A stretch of 64,000 nt of DNA, taken from contig NZ_JBHTJH010000004.1 of assembly GCF_042675645.1 (NCBI RefSeq), positions 1,178,001-1,242,000 on the forward strand. The letters are read 5' to 3'. Of this stretch, positions 33,539 to 41,910 are shown piece after piece. The translations under genes and the position numbers were made by a program. This DNA is from Sungkyunkwania multivorans. GTDB lineage: Bacteria; Bacteroidota; Bacteroidia; Flavobacteriales; Flavobacteriaceae. Position 1 is the stretch's first letter; every line of letters begins with the position of its first letter. A model generated the notes under the pieces. The model was not told where the DNA came from. It did not search any database and was given only the letters and a program-made list of their open reading frames with translations.

Positions 33539-35419
33539 ATGAAAACTTCTATTTTGAAGGCCGTCTTTGTCGGCTTATTACTCTATGCATTCACAAATGT
33601 ACGGGCACAAAATTGCAACAGCATGCACTTGGTGCTCAGCGAGAATTTTAACAACCATTCCGGAAATGTCCAATATACGATAGCCAAAGCAAATCAGGAT
33701 TTTGATGGTATTCAAGCGCGAACCGCAAGCGAGATTCGAGGTTTAGATGGAAATGGAAAAACTTGGCCTCACAAAACACGCATAATCAACAAAGAACTGC
33801 GTGCAGAATATCTGGCGAATTCTGCCAGCGGTAGGAAAGGTGGATTTCTTTTTGACAAATCTTTTGAGGATGCCGAAGAGGCTGTTTTAGAATATCGAGT
33901 GAAATTCGATAAAGATTTTGTCTGGGCTGCAGGAGGAAAGCTTCCGGGGCTAGGTGGTTCTTCTAAAACGAATCCGGGCGCCATCCCATCGGGCTGCACC
34001 CCAAATCAGGATAATCGAAAAAGTGGGTTTTCTTGTAGATTGATGTGGCGAACCAACAGAGCACATACTGCAAAACCAAAGTTGGTGGTCTACACCTATT
34101 TCCCCGATAACCTTAGCGGCTGTGGTGAGGATATTGACATTATTAGAGACATCAAAAAAGATCAATGGTATACCATTAGGCAATACATCAAATTGAACAG
34201 CCCTGGAAACAGAAATGGCATATTAAAAATGTGGGTGGATGGCAATCTGCTCGTGGACAAAAGCGATGTGCTGTATCGTTTATCTGGAAAGGGAAATGTG
34301 AAGATCAACTCTCTGATCATGAACACCTATCGCGGCGGCGGCGCAACTGACCCTGTGTGGTGGTCTCCTACCAAAGACTATACGTATTTCGATGACTTTA
34401 AGGTATGGGTAAATTGCCATGCCATCGGTTCTGGAAATTCGACTCCTTCGGTATCGTTTAACAACCCATCGGGCAATCTGACGGTACAACAAGGCTATGA
34501 TCTCACTGTGACCGCACTGGCCTCGGATTCTGACGGATCGATCAGCAATCTAAAGTTGTATGTCGATAATAATTTGGTGCGACAAGAGAATTACGCACCG
34601 TACGAATGGGGGCACGACGGTTCTCCAAATCCTCAAGAGGTCAATGGGCTTTCGATAGGCACCCATACGTTTAGGGTGGTCGCAACCGACAATGACGGCG
34701 CAACGGCACAAGATACTTTCCAATTAACCGTGCAAGGGTCAGATAATGGAGGAGGTAACTCTTGTGACTTTGACACTCCCGCGTCATCAGGCATTCCTAG
34801 AATGGATAATATATCCTATTCCGAGGTACACGTTTTAGGACAAGGCGGTCCAGCCTTATCTAATTTTAAAAAGTTCTCTATCAATTGGAATCCTACCTAT
34901 AACGGTTTGTACAAATTTGCCTTCAACACCAACAACGGTTCTCCAAATTGGTATGTCGATTTCTCAGACACTATGGACTTCCAACTGAAAAATACGAATC
35001 CAGAGATCACACTAAATAATACCGGCTTCAACGGATTGGATGGTTCCTATTGGGTCGCAAGAGATGGTGCCAACTTCGTCTGGGTCTCAAAAGACCGTGA
35101 TTTCAGTTTGTATTTCAGTAATTCTTCGGCCGCTCCAAATTGTTCTGGTAGAACCAGTATCATTAGCGCTAATGATGATTCTCATTTGATCATTTATCCT
35201 AACCCTGTGAAGGATGTATTACTTGTATCAGGCCTATCTTCAACAATTTCTGAAATGCACATCTATGACCTGCGAGGAAAGGAAGTGCTACAAACAAAGA
35301 GGAATGCTACACAATCCAAAGAAAGCATCGATGTTCAAGGTTTAGAGGCAGGATTATATTTTATCAACATCATCACTACCGAAAACAACATTCTCAAATC
35401 AAAATTTATCAAAGAATAA
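33539..35419 (+). CDS. T9SS-secreted PL14-like polysaccharide lyase
   Basis: This 626-aa protein has a signal peptide (ending VRAQ) and a jelly-roll domain (about 25-300). Blocks VKFDKDFVWAAGGKLPGLGG, GFSCRLMWR, LVVYTYFP and YTIRQYIKLN resemble the PL14-type polysaccharide lyases, which cleave uronic-acid polymers such as alginate or glucuronan. An Ig-like domain (APYEWGHDGSPNPQEVNGLS), the shared Cys-bounded module (34763-35143) and a T9SS sorting domain (IYPNPVKDVLLVSGL to LKSKFIKE) follow. The enzyme family is assigned from motif memory, so the exact substrate remains open. It follows the GH5 gene after a terminator and probably has its own promoter. Confidence 0.65.
   Translation: MKTSILKAVFVGLLLYAFTNVRAQNCNSMHLVLSENFNNHSGNVQYTIAKANQDFDGIQARTASEIRGLDGNGKTWPHKTRIINKELRAEYLANSASGRKGGFLFDKSFEDAEEAVLEYRVKFDKDFVWAAGGKLPGLGGSSKTNPGAIPSGCTPNQDNRKSGFSCRLMWRTNRAHTAKPKLVVYTYFPDNLSGCGEDIDIIRDIKKDQWYTIRQYIKLNSPGNRNGILKMWVDGNLLVDKSDVLYRLSGKGNVKINSLIMNTYRGGGATDPVWWSPTKDYTYFDDFKVWVNCHAIGSGNSTPSVSFNNPSGNLTVQQGYDLTVTALASDSDGSISNLKLYVDNNLVRQENYAPYEWGHDGSPNPQEVNGLSIGTHTFRVVATDNDGATAQDTFQLTVQGSDNGGGNSCDFDTPASSGIPRMDNISYSEVHVLGQGGPALSNFKKFSINWNPTYNGLYKFAFNTNNGSPNWYVDFSDTMDFQLKNTNPEITLNNTGFNGLDGSYWVARDGANFVWVSKDRDFSLYFSNSSAAPNCSGRTSIISANDDSHLIIYPNPVKDVLLVSGLSSTISEMHIYDLRGKEVLQTKRNATQSKESIDVQGLEAGLYFINIITTENNILKSKFIKE
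34763..35143 (+). other. Shared Cys-bounded module, copy B (127 aa)
   Basis: This segment of the PL14-like protein runs from CDFDTPASSG to AAPNC. It shares VHVLG-GGP, INWNPTYNGLYKFAFNTNNG, PEITLNNTGFNGLDGSYWVA and LYFSNS with copies A, C and D. Confidence 0.85.
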
Positions 35420-35443
35420 TTTAACCAATGACAGCCACTTATT

Positions 35444-38400
35444 ATGAAAGCACAAAACAAACCACCGACGGTGACCTTGTTCGTCACGCTCCTATTTTCA
35501 GTCTGCCATCTCTTTGCAAATACCATCGAAGGATTAAGGGTAATAGATGAACTTGAAAATACAGATACCTATAATGATCCACCAACAGTCTCAATTACGA
35601 GCCCATCAGATAACGGCACCTATGCTGCAGGCCAGGATCTATCCGTAATGATCAATGCGAATGATAGTGATGGTAATATCACCAAACATCAGGTATATGT
35701 CAATGGTGATCTAGTAGATACCGATGGAAGCAACTATACCGATCACCCGCTACCTAATTTGAGTACAGGCGACTACACCATTAGAGTGGTTGTGACCGAC
35801 AATGAAGGTAGCACAGGGCAAGACACCATATCGTTCTCTGTAACCTCTGGAAACGGCGGTGGGGATAATAATTGTGATATCTATGAAGAAAAGGACGGAC
35901 TGGTTGTTATAGAAGGTGAAAATCTCTCAGCCCCAGGAAACTGGAATAAAAAGAATAGCATCTCTGGTTTTACAGGAGGCGGCTATTTGGAATGGACGGG
36001 ACCAGATCATTTTAACGATCCTGGGAATGGGGTGATCACCACCAAGATCAGAATTAATTCTCCAGGAACCTACAGCTTTCAATGGAGATCAAAGGTGGGC
36101 GAAGGCGACAATCCTACCGAAGCAAACGACACCTGGTTGAAGTTTTCTGATGCCGATGATTTTTATGCACAAAAAGGAAGTGAGCGTATCTATCCAAAAG
36201 GGTCTGGGAAAACTCCAAATCCCGAAGGGGCAGGCGGCCAGGGTTATTTTAAAGTGTACTCCACGGGAACCACCAATTGGACCTGGGTCACCAAAACGAG
36301 TGATAATGATCCACACGATATCTTCGTGACGTTTAACAATCCTGGAATCTATACCATGCTGATATCGGGCCGTTCTAAACATCATATCCTAGACCGAATC
36401 ACGCTGAATAAATCTAGTGTAAATGTCACTAACTTATCTCTGGAAGAGACCAAATGCGAGGAGGATGGCGGCAATAATGGCAGTGCTGGTCTTAGCGGAG
36501 AATTAAAAAAATGGCATAAGATCACTTTGACCTTTGACGGACCTAACACCTCCGAAACGGCCAATGACAACCCATTTTTGAACTATCGCTTGAATGTGAC
36601 ATTTACCCATCAAAGCGGTGCTCCATCCTACAAGATCCCTGGATACTATGCGGCAGATGGAAATGCTGCACAAACTTCTGCCAGCAGCGGTAATAAATGG
36701 CGCGTTCATTTTGCACCAGATAAAACTGGTGCATGGAATTACAAGGTTTCCTTTAGAAAAGGTACGAACGTCGCCGTAAATGATAACAACAATGCGGGTA
36801 CCGTCGCAGGCTTTATGGATGGCGAAATGGGATCTTTCAGTATCGGAGCCTCAGATAAATCAGGCAGAGACTTCAGAGGAAAAGGCCGTTTGCAATATGT
36901 CGATGAACATTACTTACGTTTTGCAGAGACAGGCGATTATATGATAAAGCAAGGTCCAGATTCTCCCGAGAATCTCTTTGCCTACAATGATTTCGACAAT
37001 ACTCCGAACGCCGGCAACAGAAGAAAGACCTATCAACCGCATGTTGGCGATTGGAACTCAGGAGATCCGACTTGGAAAAATGGCAAAGGGAAAGGCCTTA
37101 TCGGAGCTGTGAATTATATCGCAAGTGAAGGCTTGAATTCCATGTCTTTCTTAACCATGAACATCAATGGAGATGATAAAAATGTATATCCATATATTGC
37201 TTCCGATCAGCGCACTCGAATGGATGTATCTAAACTGGCGCAATGGGCCATTGTTGTAGAGCATATGCAGCAAAATGGCATCTTTTCACATTTCAAACTT
37301 CAAGAAACCGAAAATGAGACTCTTCTGGATAACGGGAATACGGGCACACAACGCAAACTATATTATCGCGAACTCATCGCTAGATTTGGTCATAATCTTG
37401 CACTTAATTGGAACTTAGGCGAAGAGAATGGTGGCGGACCGCAATCCTCCAATCAATCCGCTGCACAAGAAAGAGCAATGGCACAATATCTCTTTGACAA
37501 TGACCCGTATCACCACCATATCGTTATCCATAATTATCCTAATGATTTTCCTGATGATTTAACGGGTGATCAATCAAAACTTACAGGGTTTTCACTGCAA
37601 ACCAATAAAACAGATTTTAGCAATGTCTTCTCCAAGGTTAAAGAAGGAATCGATAAATCTAGAAATGCTGGTAGAAAATGGGCAATAGCCTGTGACGAAC
37701 CTGGTGATGCGAGAAAAGCATTGCGCCCTGATAACGATGCTGGCAATTCCCATACAGACGGTAGAAAAAATGCGTTGTGGGGAACCCTCCTTGCCGGAGG
37801 ATGGGGCAGCGAATGGTACTTTGGCTACGAACATGCCCATTCCGATCTTTCTCTACAAGATTTTAGAAGTCGCGACGAATGGTGGGACTATTGTCGTTAC
37901 GCCATACGATTTTTTGATATCACCGACCTTCCATTGACACAAATGAGAAACAACAACGGACTATCATCCAATGCCAACGATTATTGCTATGCAAAACAAG
38001 GGGAGGTCTATGTGGTATATTTAAAGAATGGAGGAAACACCAATCTCAACTTAAATGGACAAAGTGGACAATATACGGTGAAATGGTATGACCCTCGTAA
38101 TGGAGGAGATCTAAAGAATGGTTCGGTAACGACCGTCAATGGAGGTGGAAATCGATCGTTGGGAACGGCACCGAACAATGCAGGACAAGATTGGGTGATA
38201 TTAGTGACCAAAAAGAGTTCTGGTGGTGGCAATGCCGCCCCTACCCTTTCATTTGCAGATCCTGCCGGAAATACCACAGTACAAGAGGGATATACCAGCT
38301 TCGAGGTGACGGTCAATGCCAATGACAGTGACGGCTCTGTGAGCAATGTGAAATTGTTCGTCGATGGAACGCTGGTCCGACAAGAGAATATTGTACCCTA

Positions 38401-39511
38401 CGAATGGGGAATAGGAAACAATGCCAACGAACTGCTTGGACTTTCCGTTGGAAACCATACCATAAAGGCCGAAGCCACCGATGACGACGGTGCCACATCC
38501 GAAGCTACCTTCGTGCTCACCGTGGAGAGCGAGGTCTCCCCATCCGCTCCCGTGGTATCGTTCACGGCTCCCTCGGGGAATCTATCCGTGCAAGAAGGCT
38601 ATGATCTGGAGGTCGTGGCAAACGTGACCGATGCCGATGGGACGATCAGCAATGTGAAACTGTTCATCGGCAATACGCTGGTAAGACAGGAGAACTTTGC
38701 GCCTTACGAATGGGGTCACGACGGTTCGCCAAACCCAGCAGAGGTGAATGGTCTTTCCGAAGGCACCTATACCTTCAAGGCCGTGGCCACCGACAATGAT
38801 GGCAACACGGGCGAGAACTCCTTCGTACTGACGGTGAATGGCCAGAACAACGGGGGAGGCAATGACTGTGCATTTGGAGCGCCGACCGCTGAAGGACTGT
38901 CCTCTATCGATGCCACCTATGAGGACGTGCACGTCTTGGGTGGCAATGGCCCAAATTTCAACAACTTCAGAAAGTTCTCCATCAATTGGGATGCTGCCAA
39001 CAATGGCCTGCACACCTTTGCATTCAATACCGATAACGGACAACCGGCATGGTACAACAATTATAGCGATTCGATGCAATTCCAGTTGAAGAATGCGAAT
39101 CCCGAAGTGACCTTGAGCAATACCGCCTTTCCCGGGCTCGACGGGTCCTACTGGGCCGCCAGGGATGGCGACAACTTTGTGCTCGTGTCCAAAAATGGTG
39201 GTTTTACCATATACTTTAGCAATAGTCCCACTGCACCTAATTGTGCCTCTGGTCGGGTATCCAACTCGTTTACCCATCCTGTAAGCGTCTATCCAAACCC
39301 AGCAAAAGACATTTTGAAGATTTCAGATATTTCATCTCTCTCCAAAATTATCATTTATGATCAACATGGCAAGGAGGCCATCAACAAGGAAATAGATGAA
39401 AAAGATCTGGCCGATGTCCAAGTGGATGTTCACGCGCTTCAGCCTGGGATATATTTTATGAAAATATTGGCAGACGATACCGTTTATGAGGCCAAATTCA
39501 TCAAGGAGTAA
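35444..39511 (+). CDS. T9SS-secreted DUF5060 glycosidase-like multidomain protein
   Basis: This 1355-aa secreted protein starts with a signal-like segment, an Ig-like domain (PPTVSITSPSDNGTY) and a beta-sandwich CBM-like domain (about 150-325). A DUF5060 domain follows (LKKWHKITLTFDGP, NKWRVHFAPDKTGAWNYKV), then a TIM-barrel-like catalytic region with ALNWNLGEENGGG and AIACDEPGDA as candidate acidic residues. It ends with two Ig-like repeats, the shared Cys-bounded module (38867-39244) and a T9SS sorting domain (VYPNPAKDILKISD to EAKFIKE). DUF5060/DUF4038 proteins are glycosidase-like and occur in algal polysaccharide loci. The stretch from about 38300 to 39190 is GC-richer than the rest, as if acquired or converted separately. 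Confidence 0.75.
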   Translation: MKAQNKPPTVTLFVTLLFSVCHLFANTIEGLRVIDELENTDTYNDPPTVSITSPSDNGTYAAGQDLSVMINANDSDGNITKHQVYVNGDLVDTDGSNYTDHPLPNLSTGDYTIRVVVTDNEGSTGQDTISFSVTSGNGGGDNNCDIYEEKDGLVVIEGENLSAPGNWNKKNSISGFTGGGYLEWTGPDHFNDPGNGVITTKIRINSPGTYSFQWRSKVGEGDNPTEANDTWLKFSDADDFYAQKGSERIYPKGSGKTPNPEGAGGQGYFKVYSTGTTNWTWVTKTSDNDPHDIFVTFNNPGIYTMLISGRSKHHILDRITLNKSSVNVTNLSLEETKCEEDGGNNGSAGLSGELKKWHKITLTFDGPNTSETANDNPFLNYRLNVTFTHQSGAPSYKIPGYYAADGNAAQTSASSGNKWRVHFAPDKTGAWNYKVSFRKGTNVAVNDNNNAGTVAGFMDGEMGSFSIGASDKSGRDFRGKGRLQYVDEHYLRFAETGDYMIKQGPDSPENLFAYNDFDNTPNAGNRRKTYQPHVGDWNSGDPTWKNGKGKGLIGAVNYIASEGLNSMSFLTMNINGDDKNVYPYIASDQRTRMDVSKLAQWAIVVEHMQQNGIFSHFKLQETENETLLDNGNTGTQRKLYYRELIARFGHNLALNWNLGEENGGGPQSSNQSAAQERAMAQYLFDNDPYHHHIVIHNYPNDFPDDLTGDQSKLTGFSLQTNKTDFSNVFSKVKEGIDKSRNAGRKWAIACDEPGDARKALRPDNDAGNSHTDGRKNALWGTLLAGGWGSEWYFGYEHAHSDLSLQDFRSRDEWWDYCRYAIRFFDITDLPLTQMRNNNGLSSNANDYCYAKQGEVYVVYLKNGGNTNLNLNGQSGQYTVKWYDPRNGGDLKNGSVTTVNGGGNRSLGTAPNNAGQDWVILVTKKSSGGGNAAPTLSFADPAGNTTVQEGYTSFEVTVNANDSDGSVSNVKLFVDGTLVRQENIVPYEWGIGNNANELLGLSVGNHTIKAEATDDDGATSEATFVLTVESEVSPSAPVVSFTAPSGNLSVQEGYDLEVVANVTDADGTISNVKLFIGNTLVRQENFAPYEWGHDGSPNPAEVNGLSEGTYTFKAVATDNDGNTGENSFVLTVNGQNNGGGNDCAFGAPTAEGLSSIDATYEDVHVLGGNGPNFNNFRKFSINWDAANNGLHTFAFNTDNGQPAWYNNYSDSMQFQLKNANPEVTLSNTAFPGLDGSYWAARDGDNFVLVSKNGGFTIYFSNSPTAPNCASGRVSNSFTHPVSVYPNPAKDILKISDISSLSKIIIYDQHGKEAINKEIDEKDLADVQVDVHALQPGIYFMKILADDTVYEAKFIKE
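38867..39244 (+). other. Shared Cys-bounded module, copy C (126 aa)
   Basis: This segment of the DUF5060 protein runs from CAFGAPTAEG to TAPNC and lies largely inside the GC-rich patch. It keeps VHVLGGNGP, NFRKFSINWD, PEVTLSNTAFPGLDGSYWAA and IYFSNS. Confidence 0.85.
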
Positions 39512-39574
39512 AGAACGCGGAATTCAATTAATAAAGATGAATGGAAACAATAATTATAAGTCTAACCTTAATAA

Positions 39575-41692
39575 ATGACCAATATGAAAATCAACAAACT
39601 AACAGTAACCTGCATGATCATATTCTTTTTTACGGCGATATATGCAGAAGCGCAAGTTTTATGGTACGGAGATCCCGACAAGAGCATCAACGATGTCTTT
39701 AGACGATTCGATGGCGGGAACCCTGGAGACAATTGCAATAACCCGACCAGTACGCCTTCCTCAGCCACAACGGTCAATGATTCCGAATACGGTAAGGTAT
39801 GGAGAATCCATAAGCCAAAAGGACGAAAAAGAGGCGAATTTGCAAGAACCAGTTACATCCCTAGTGATGGACAGACCCTTTATTATGGATGGCGGTGGAA
39901 GATCACTTCCAGTCCCTCGGTAAGTGGGGGAATCGCTGTCTGGCAATGGAAAACAGATGCAAAAAATCAGAATAACACACAGAACTATCCGCTAAATATG
40001 GGATATGGAAATGGGGTATTGACCCTTAGTGCATGGGGGCCCTATTATCCCACATGGAATTCGTATAATGGATCCATAAGCGATCGTAAAACCACTTTGT
40101 GGAGTAAAGCTATTCCTGAAGGAACATGGGTAAGCTTTGTCCTTAAAATAAGGCTATCACGCGATGAGGATATTGGCTATGTAGAGCTTTGGTACAATGG
40201 AGTGAAACAAACTTTGAGCAATTCCGATTTTAAAAACTACAAAGCCAAAATATCTTCTGATGGAAAAAGGGCATATCACAAAACCATGGATGGTGCAGAA
40301 ATGTATCCCAAATGGGGGGCATATAATTCGAATGCGTGCAATTATAACACCTATACGTATTATGATGAAATGAGAATAGCAACAACCTTAGAGGCCGCAA
40401 CTCCTTCATCGACCTCTTCATCCAATAACGCTCCAACTGTTTCCATCACCAGTCCTAATAAAAGCACCTATTTGAAAGGGGAAAGCGTTTCAGTGAACAT
40501 TAACGCCAATGATAGTGACGGGAGCATTGTAAAACACGAAGTGTACATCAACAATACACTGGTGGATACAGATGGTAATACCTACACGCCATATATTATT
40601 CAAAATATGGCTGTGGGAAATTATAATGTAAAGGTGACGGTTACGGATAACGATGGTGCTAAGAAAAGCGCGACTAAATCATTTCAAGTAGTGGAAGAAA
40701 ATGTTGACAATCCTCCTAATGTTTCCTTTAGCCAGCCTTCATCCAGCAACCTTACGCTGCAAGAAGGCTATGACCTCGAGGTAGTGGCAAATGCAACGGA
40801 TACAGACGGAACGATAAGCAACGTTAAATTGTTCATCAATAATATACTGGTGCGGCAAGAGAACTACGCCCCGTATGAATGGGGTCACGACACCTCTCCA
40901 AATCCAGCAGAGTTAAATGGTCTTTCCGCAGGTACTTATACCTTCAAGGTCGTGGCGACCGACAATGGTGGAAATACCGGTCAGGATACCTTTACCCTTA
41001 CGGTTTCGGGAAACGGCGGTGGAAGTAATAATTGTTCTTTCGGAACTCCTGTTGGCAGCGGTATCCCTACCATGGACAATGTCTCCTACTCCAATGTTCA
41101 TATCTTGGGTAGCGGAGGGCCCAGCCTTGGTAACTTTAGAAAGTTTACTATCAATTGGGACCCCACTTATAATGGACTTTATAAGTTTGCATTCAACACC
41201 AACAACGGTTCACCTGGTTGGTATGTGAACTTTAGTGACACGATGAGCTACCAATTACAAAATGCCAGTCCAGAGATAACACTTAACAATACGGGCTTTA
41301 ACGGTTTGGACGGTTCCTATTGGGTCGCTAGAGATACGAACAACTTTGTGTTGGTCTCCAAAGACAGAGACTTTACCCTGTATTTCAGCAATAGCAATAC
41401 ACCACCAACCTGCAACCAGGCTAAAAAGGATATTTCTACCAACGAGTTGAAAAGAATTATCGCATATCCCAATCCCACCACCGGTATATTTTATCTGGAC
41501 GTACTGCCTAAATCTGTCCGTGGCTTTCAAATATTCGATAGGGATGGTAGATTGGTCCAGCAGGGAGTCGTAGAACCGCATACAGCAAAGGTTCCTATTG
41601 ACCTAAAGGAATTGTCCGAGGGTATTTACTTTGTACATGTTCTTACGACGCATAGCAATGAGAAAGCAAAAATTAAAATAATAAAGGAATGA
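39575..41692 (+). CDS. T9SS-secreted jelly-roll polysaccharide lyase-like protein (PL20/PL28 type)
   Basis: This 705-aa protein has a signal peptide (ending AEAQ) and a jelly-roll domain (about 28-270) with RGEFARTSYIP, YYGWRWKI, GGIAVWQWKTDAKNQ and EMYPKWGAYN. These resemble heparinase-I-like lyases such as glucuronan (PL20) or ulvan (PL28) lyases. Two Ig-like domains follow (NAPTVSITSPNKSTY; NYAPYEWGHDTSPNPAELNG), then the shared Cys-bounded module (41033-41413) and a T9SS sorting domain (YPNPTTGIFYLDVL to KAKIKIIKE). Start codons at 39575 or 39584 are both possible. The lyase call rests on fold-level resemblance, so the family number is uncertain. Confidence 0.6.
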   Translation: MTNMKINKLTVTCMIIFFFTAIYAEAQVLWYGDPDKSINDVFRRFDGGNPGDNCNNPTSTPSSATTVNDSEYGKVWRIHKPKGRKRGEFARTSYIPSDGQTLYYGWRWKITSSPSVSGGIAVWQWKTDAKNQNNTQNYPLNMGYGNGVLTLSAWGPYYPTWNSYNGSISDRKTTLWSKAIPEGTWVSFVLKIRLSRDEDIGYVELWYNGVKQTLSNSDFKNYKAKISSDGKRAYHKTMDGAEMYPKWGAYNSNACNYNTYTYYDEMRIATTLEAATPSSTSSSNNAPTVSITSPNKSTYLKGESVSVNINANDSDGSIVKHEVYINNTLVDTDGNTYTPYIIQNMAVGNYNVKVTVTDNDGAKKSATKSFQVVEENVDNPPNVSFSQPSSSNLTLQEGYDLEVVANATDTDGTISNVKLFINNILVRQENYAPYEWGHDTSPNPAELNGLSAGTYTFKVVATDNGGNTGQDTFTLTVSGNGGGSNNCSFGTPVGSGIPTMDNVSYSNVHILGSGGPSLGNFRKFTINWDPTYNGLYKFAFNTNNGSPGWYVNFSDTMSYQLQNASPEITLNNTGFNGLDGSYWVARDTNNFVLVSKDRDFTLYFSNSNTPPTCNQAKKDISTNELKRIIAYPNPTTGIFYLDVLPKSVRGFQIFDRDGRLVQQGVVEPHTAKVPIDLKELSEGIYFVHVLTTHSNEKAKIKIIKE
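41033..41413 (+). other. Shared Cys-bounded module, copy D (127 aa)
   Basis: This segment of the jelly-roll lyase-like protein runs from CSFGTPVGSG to TPPTC. It is closest to copy B (INWDPTYNGLYKFAFNTNNG; PEITLNNTGFNGLDGSYW). Confidence 0.85.
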
Positions 41693-41760
41693 TTCGCTAA
41701 TGAAGCGAAAGCCTTCGCGCGTTTTCTGAACATCATTTCTATTATAAAACACTTCATAGG

Positions 41761-41798
41761 AAGCATCGGTAGGTAATGTAGCCATACTATCGATGCTT
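41761..41798 (+). terminator. Terminator after the lyase-like gene
   Basis: AAGCATCGGTAG pairs with CTATCGATGCTT (one G-T pair) around a 14-nt loop, followed by CTTTATTTCTG. A smaller stem, GCGAA/TTCGC, lies at 41705-41718. Confidence 0.65.
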
Positions 41799-41910
41799 CT
41801 TTATTTCTGCTTTTCCTGTGAATTAGGACCTGAGTTTTTAATAATTAGACGGTTGATTTATAACACATAATCACTATTTTTATAATACTTTCAACCAACT
41901 GACCATTTTT

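Noticed and set aside
38582..39277. 231-codon minus-strand open frame in the GC-rich patch of the DUF5060 gene
   Set aside because: It is antisense to conserved Ig-like and Cys-bounded modules and arises from biased codons; no start signal or family resemblance.
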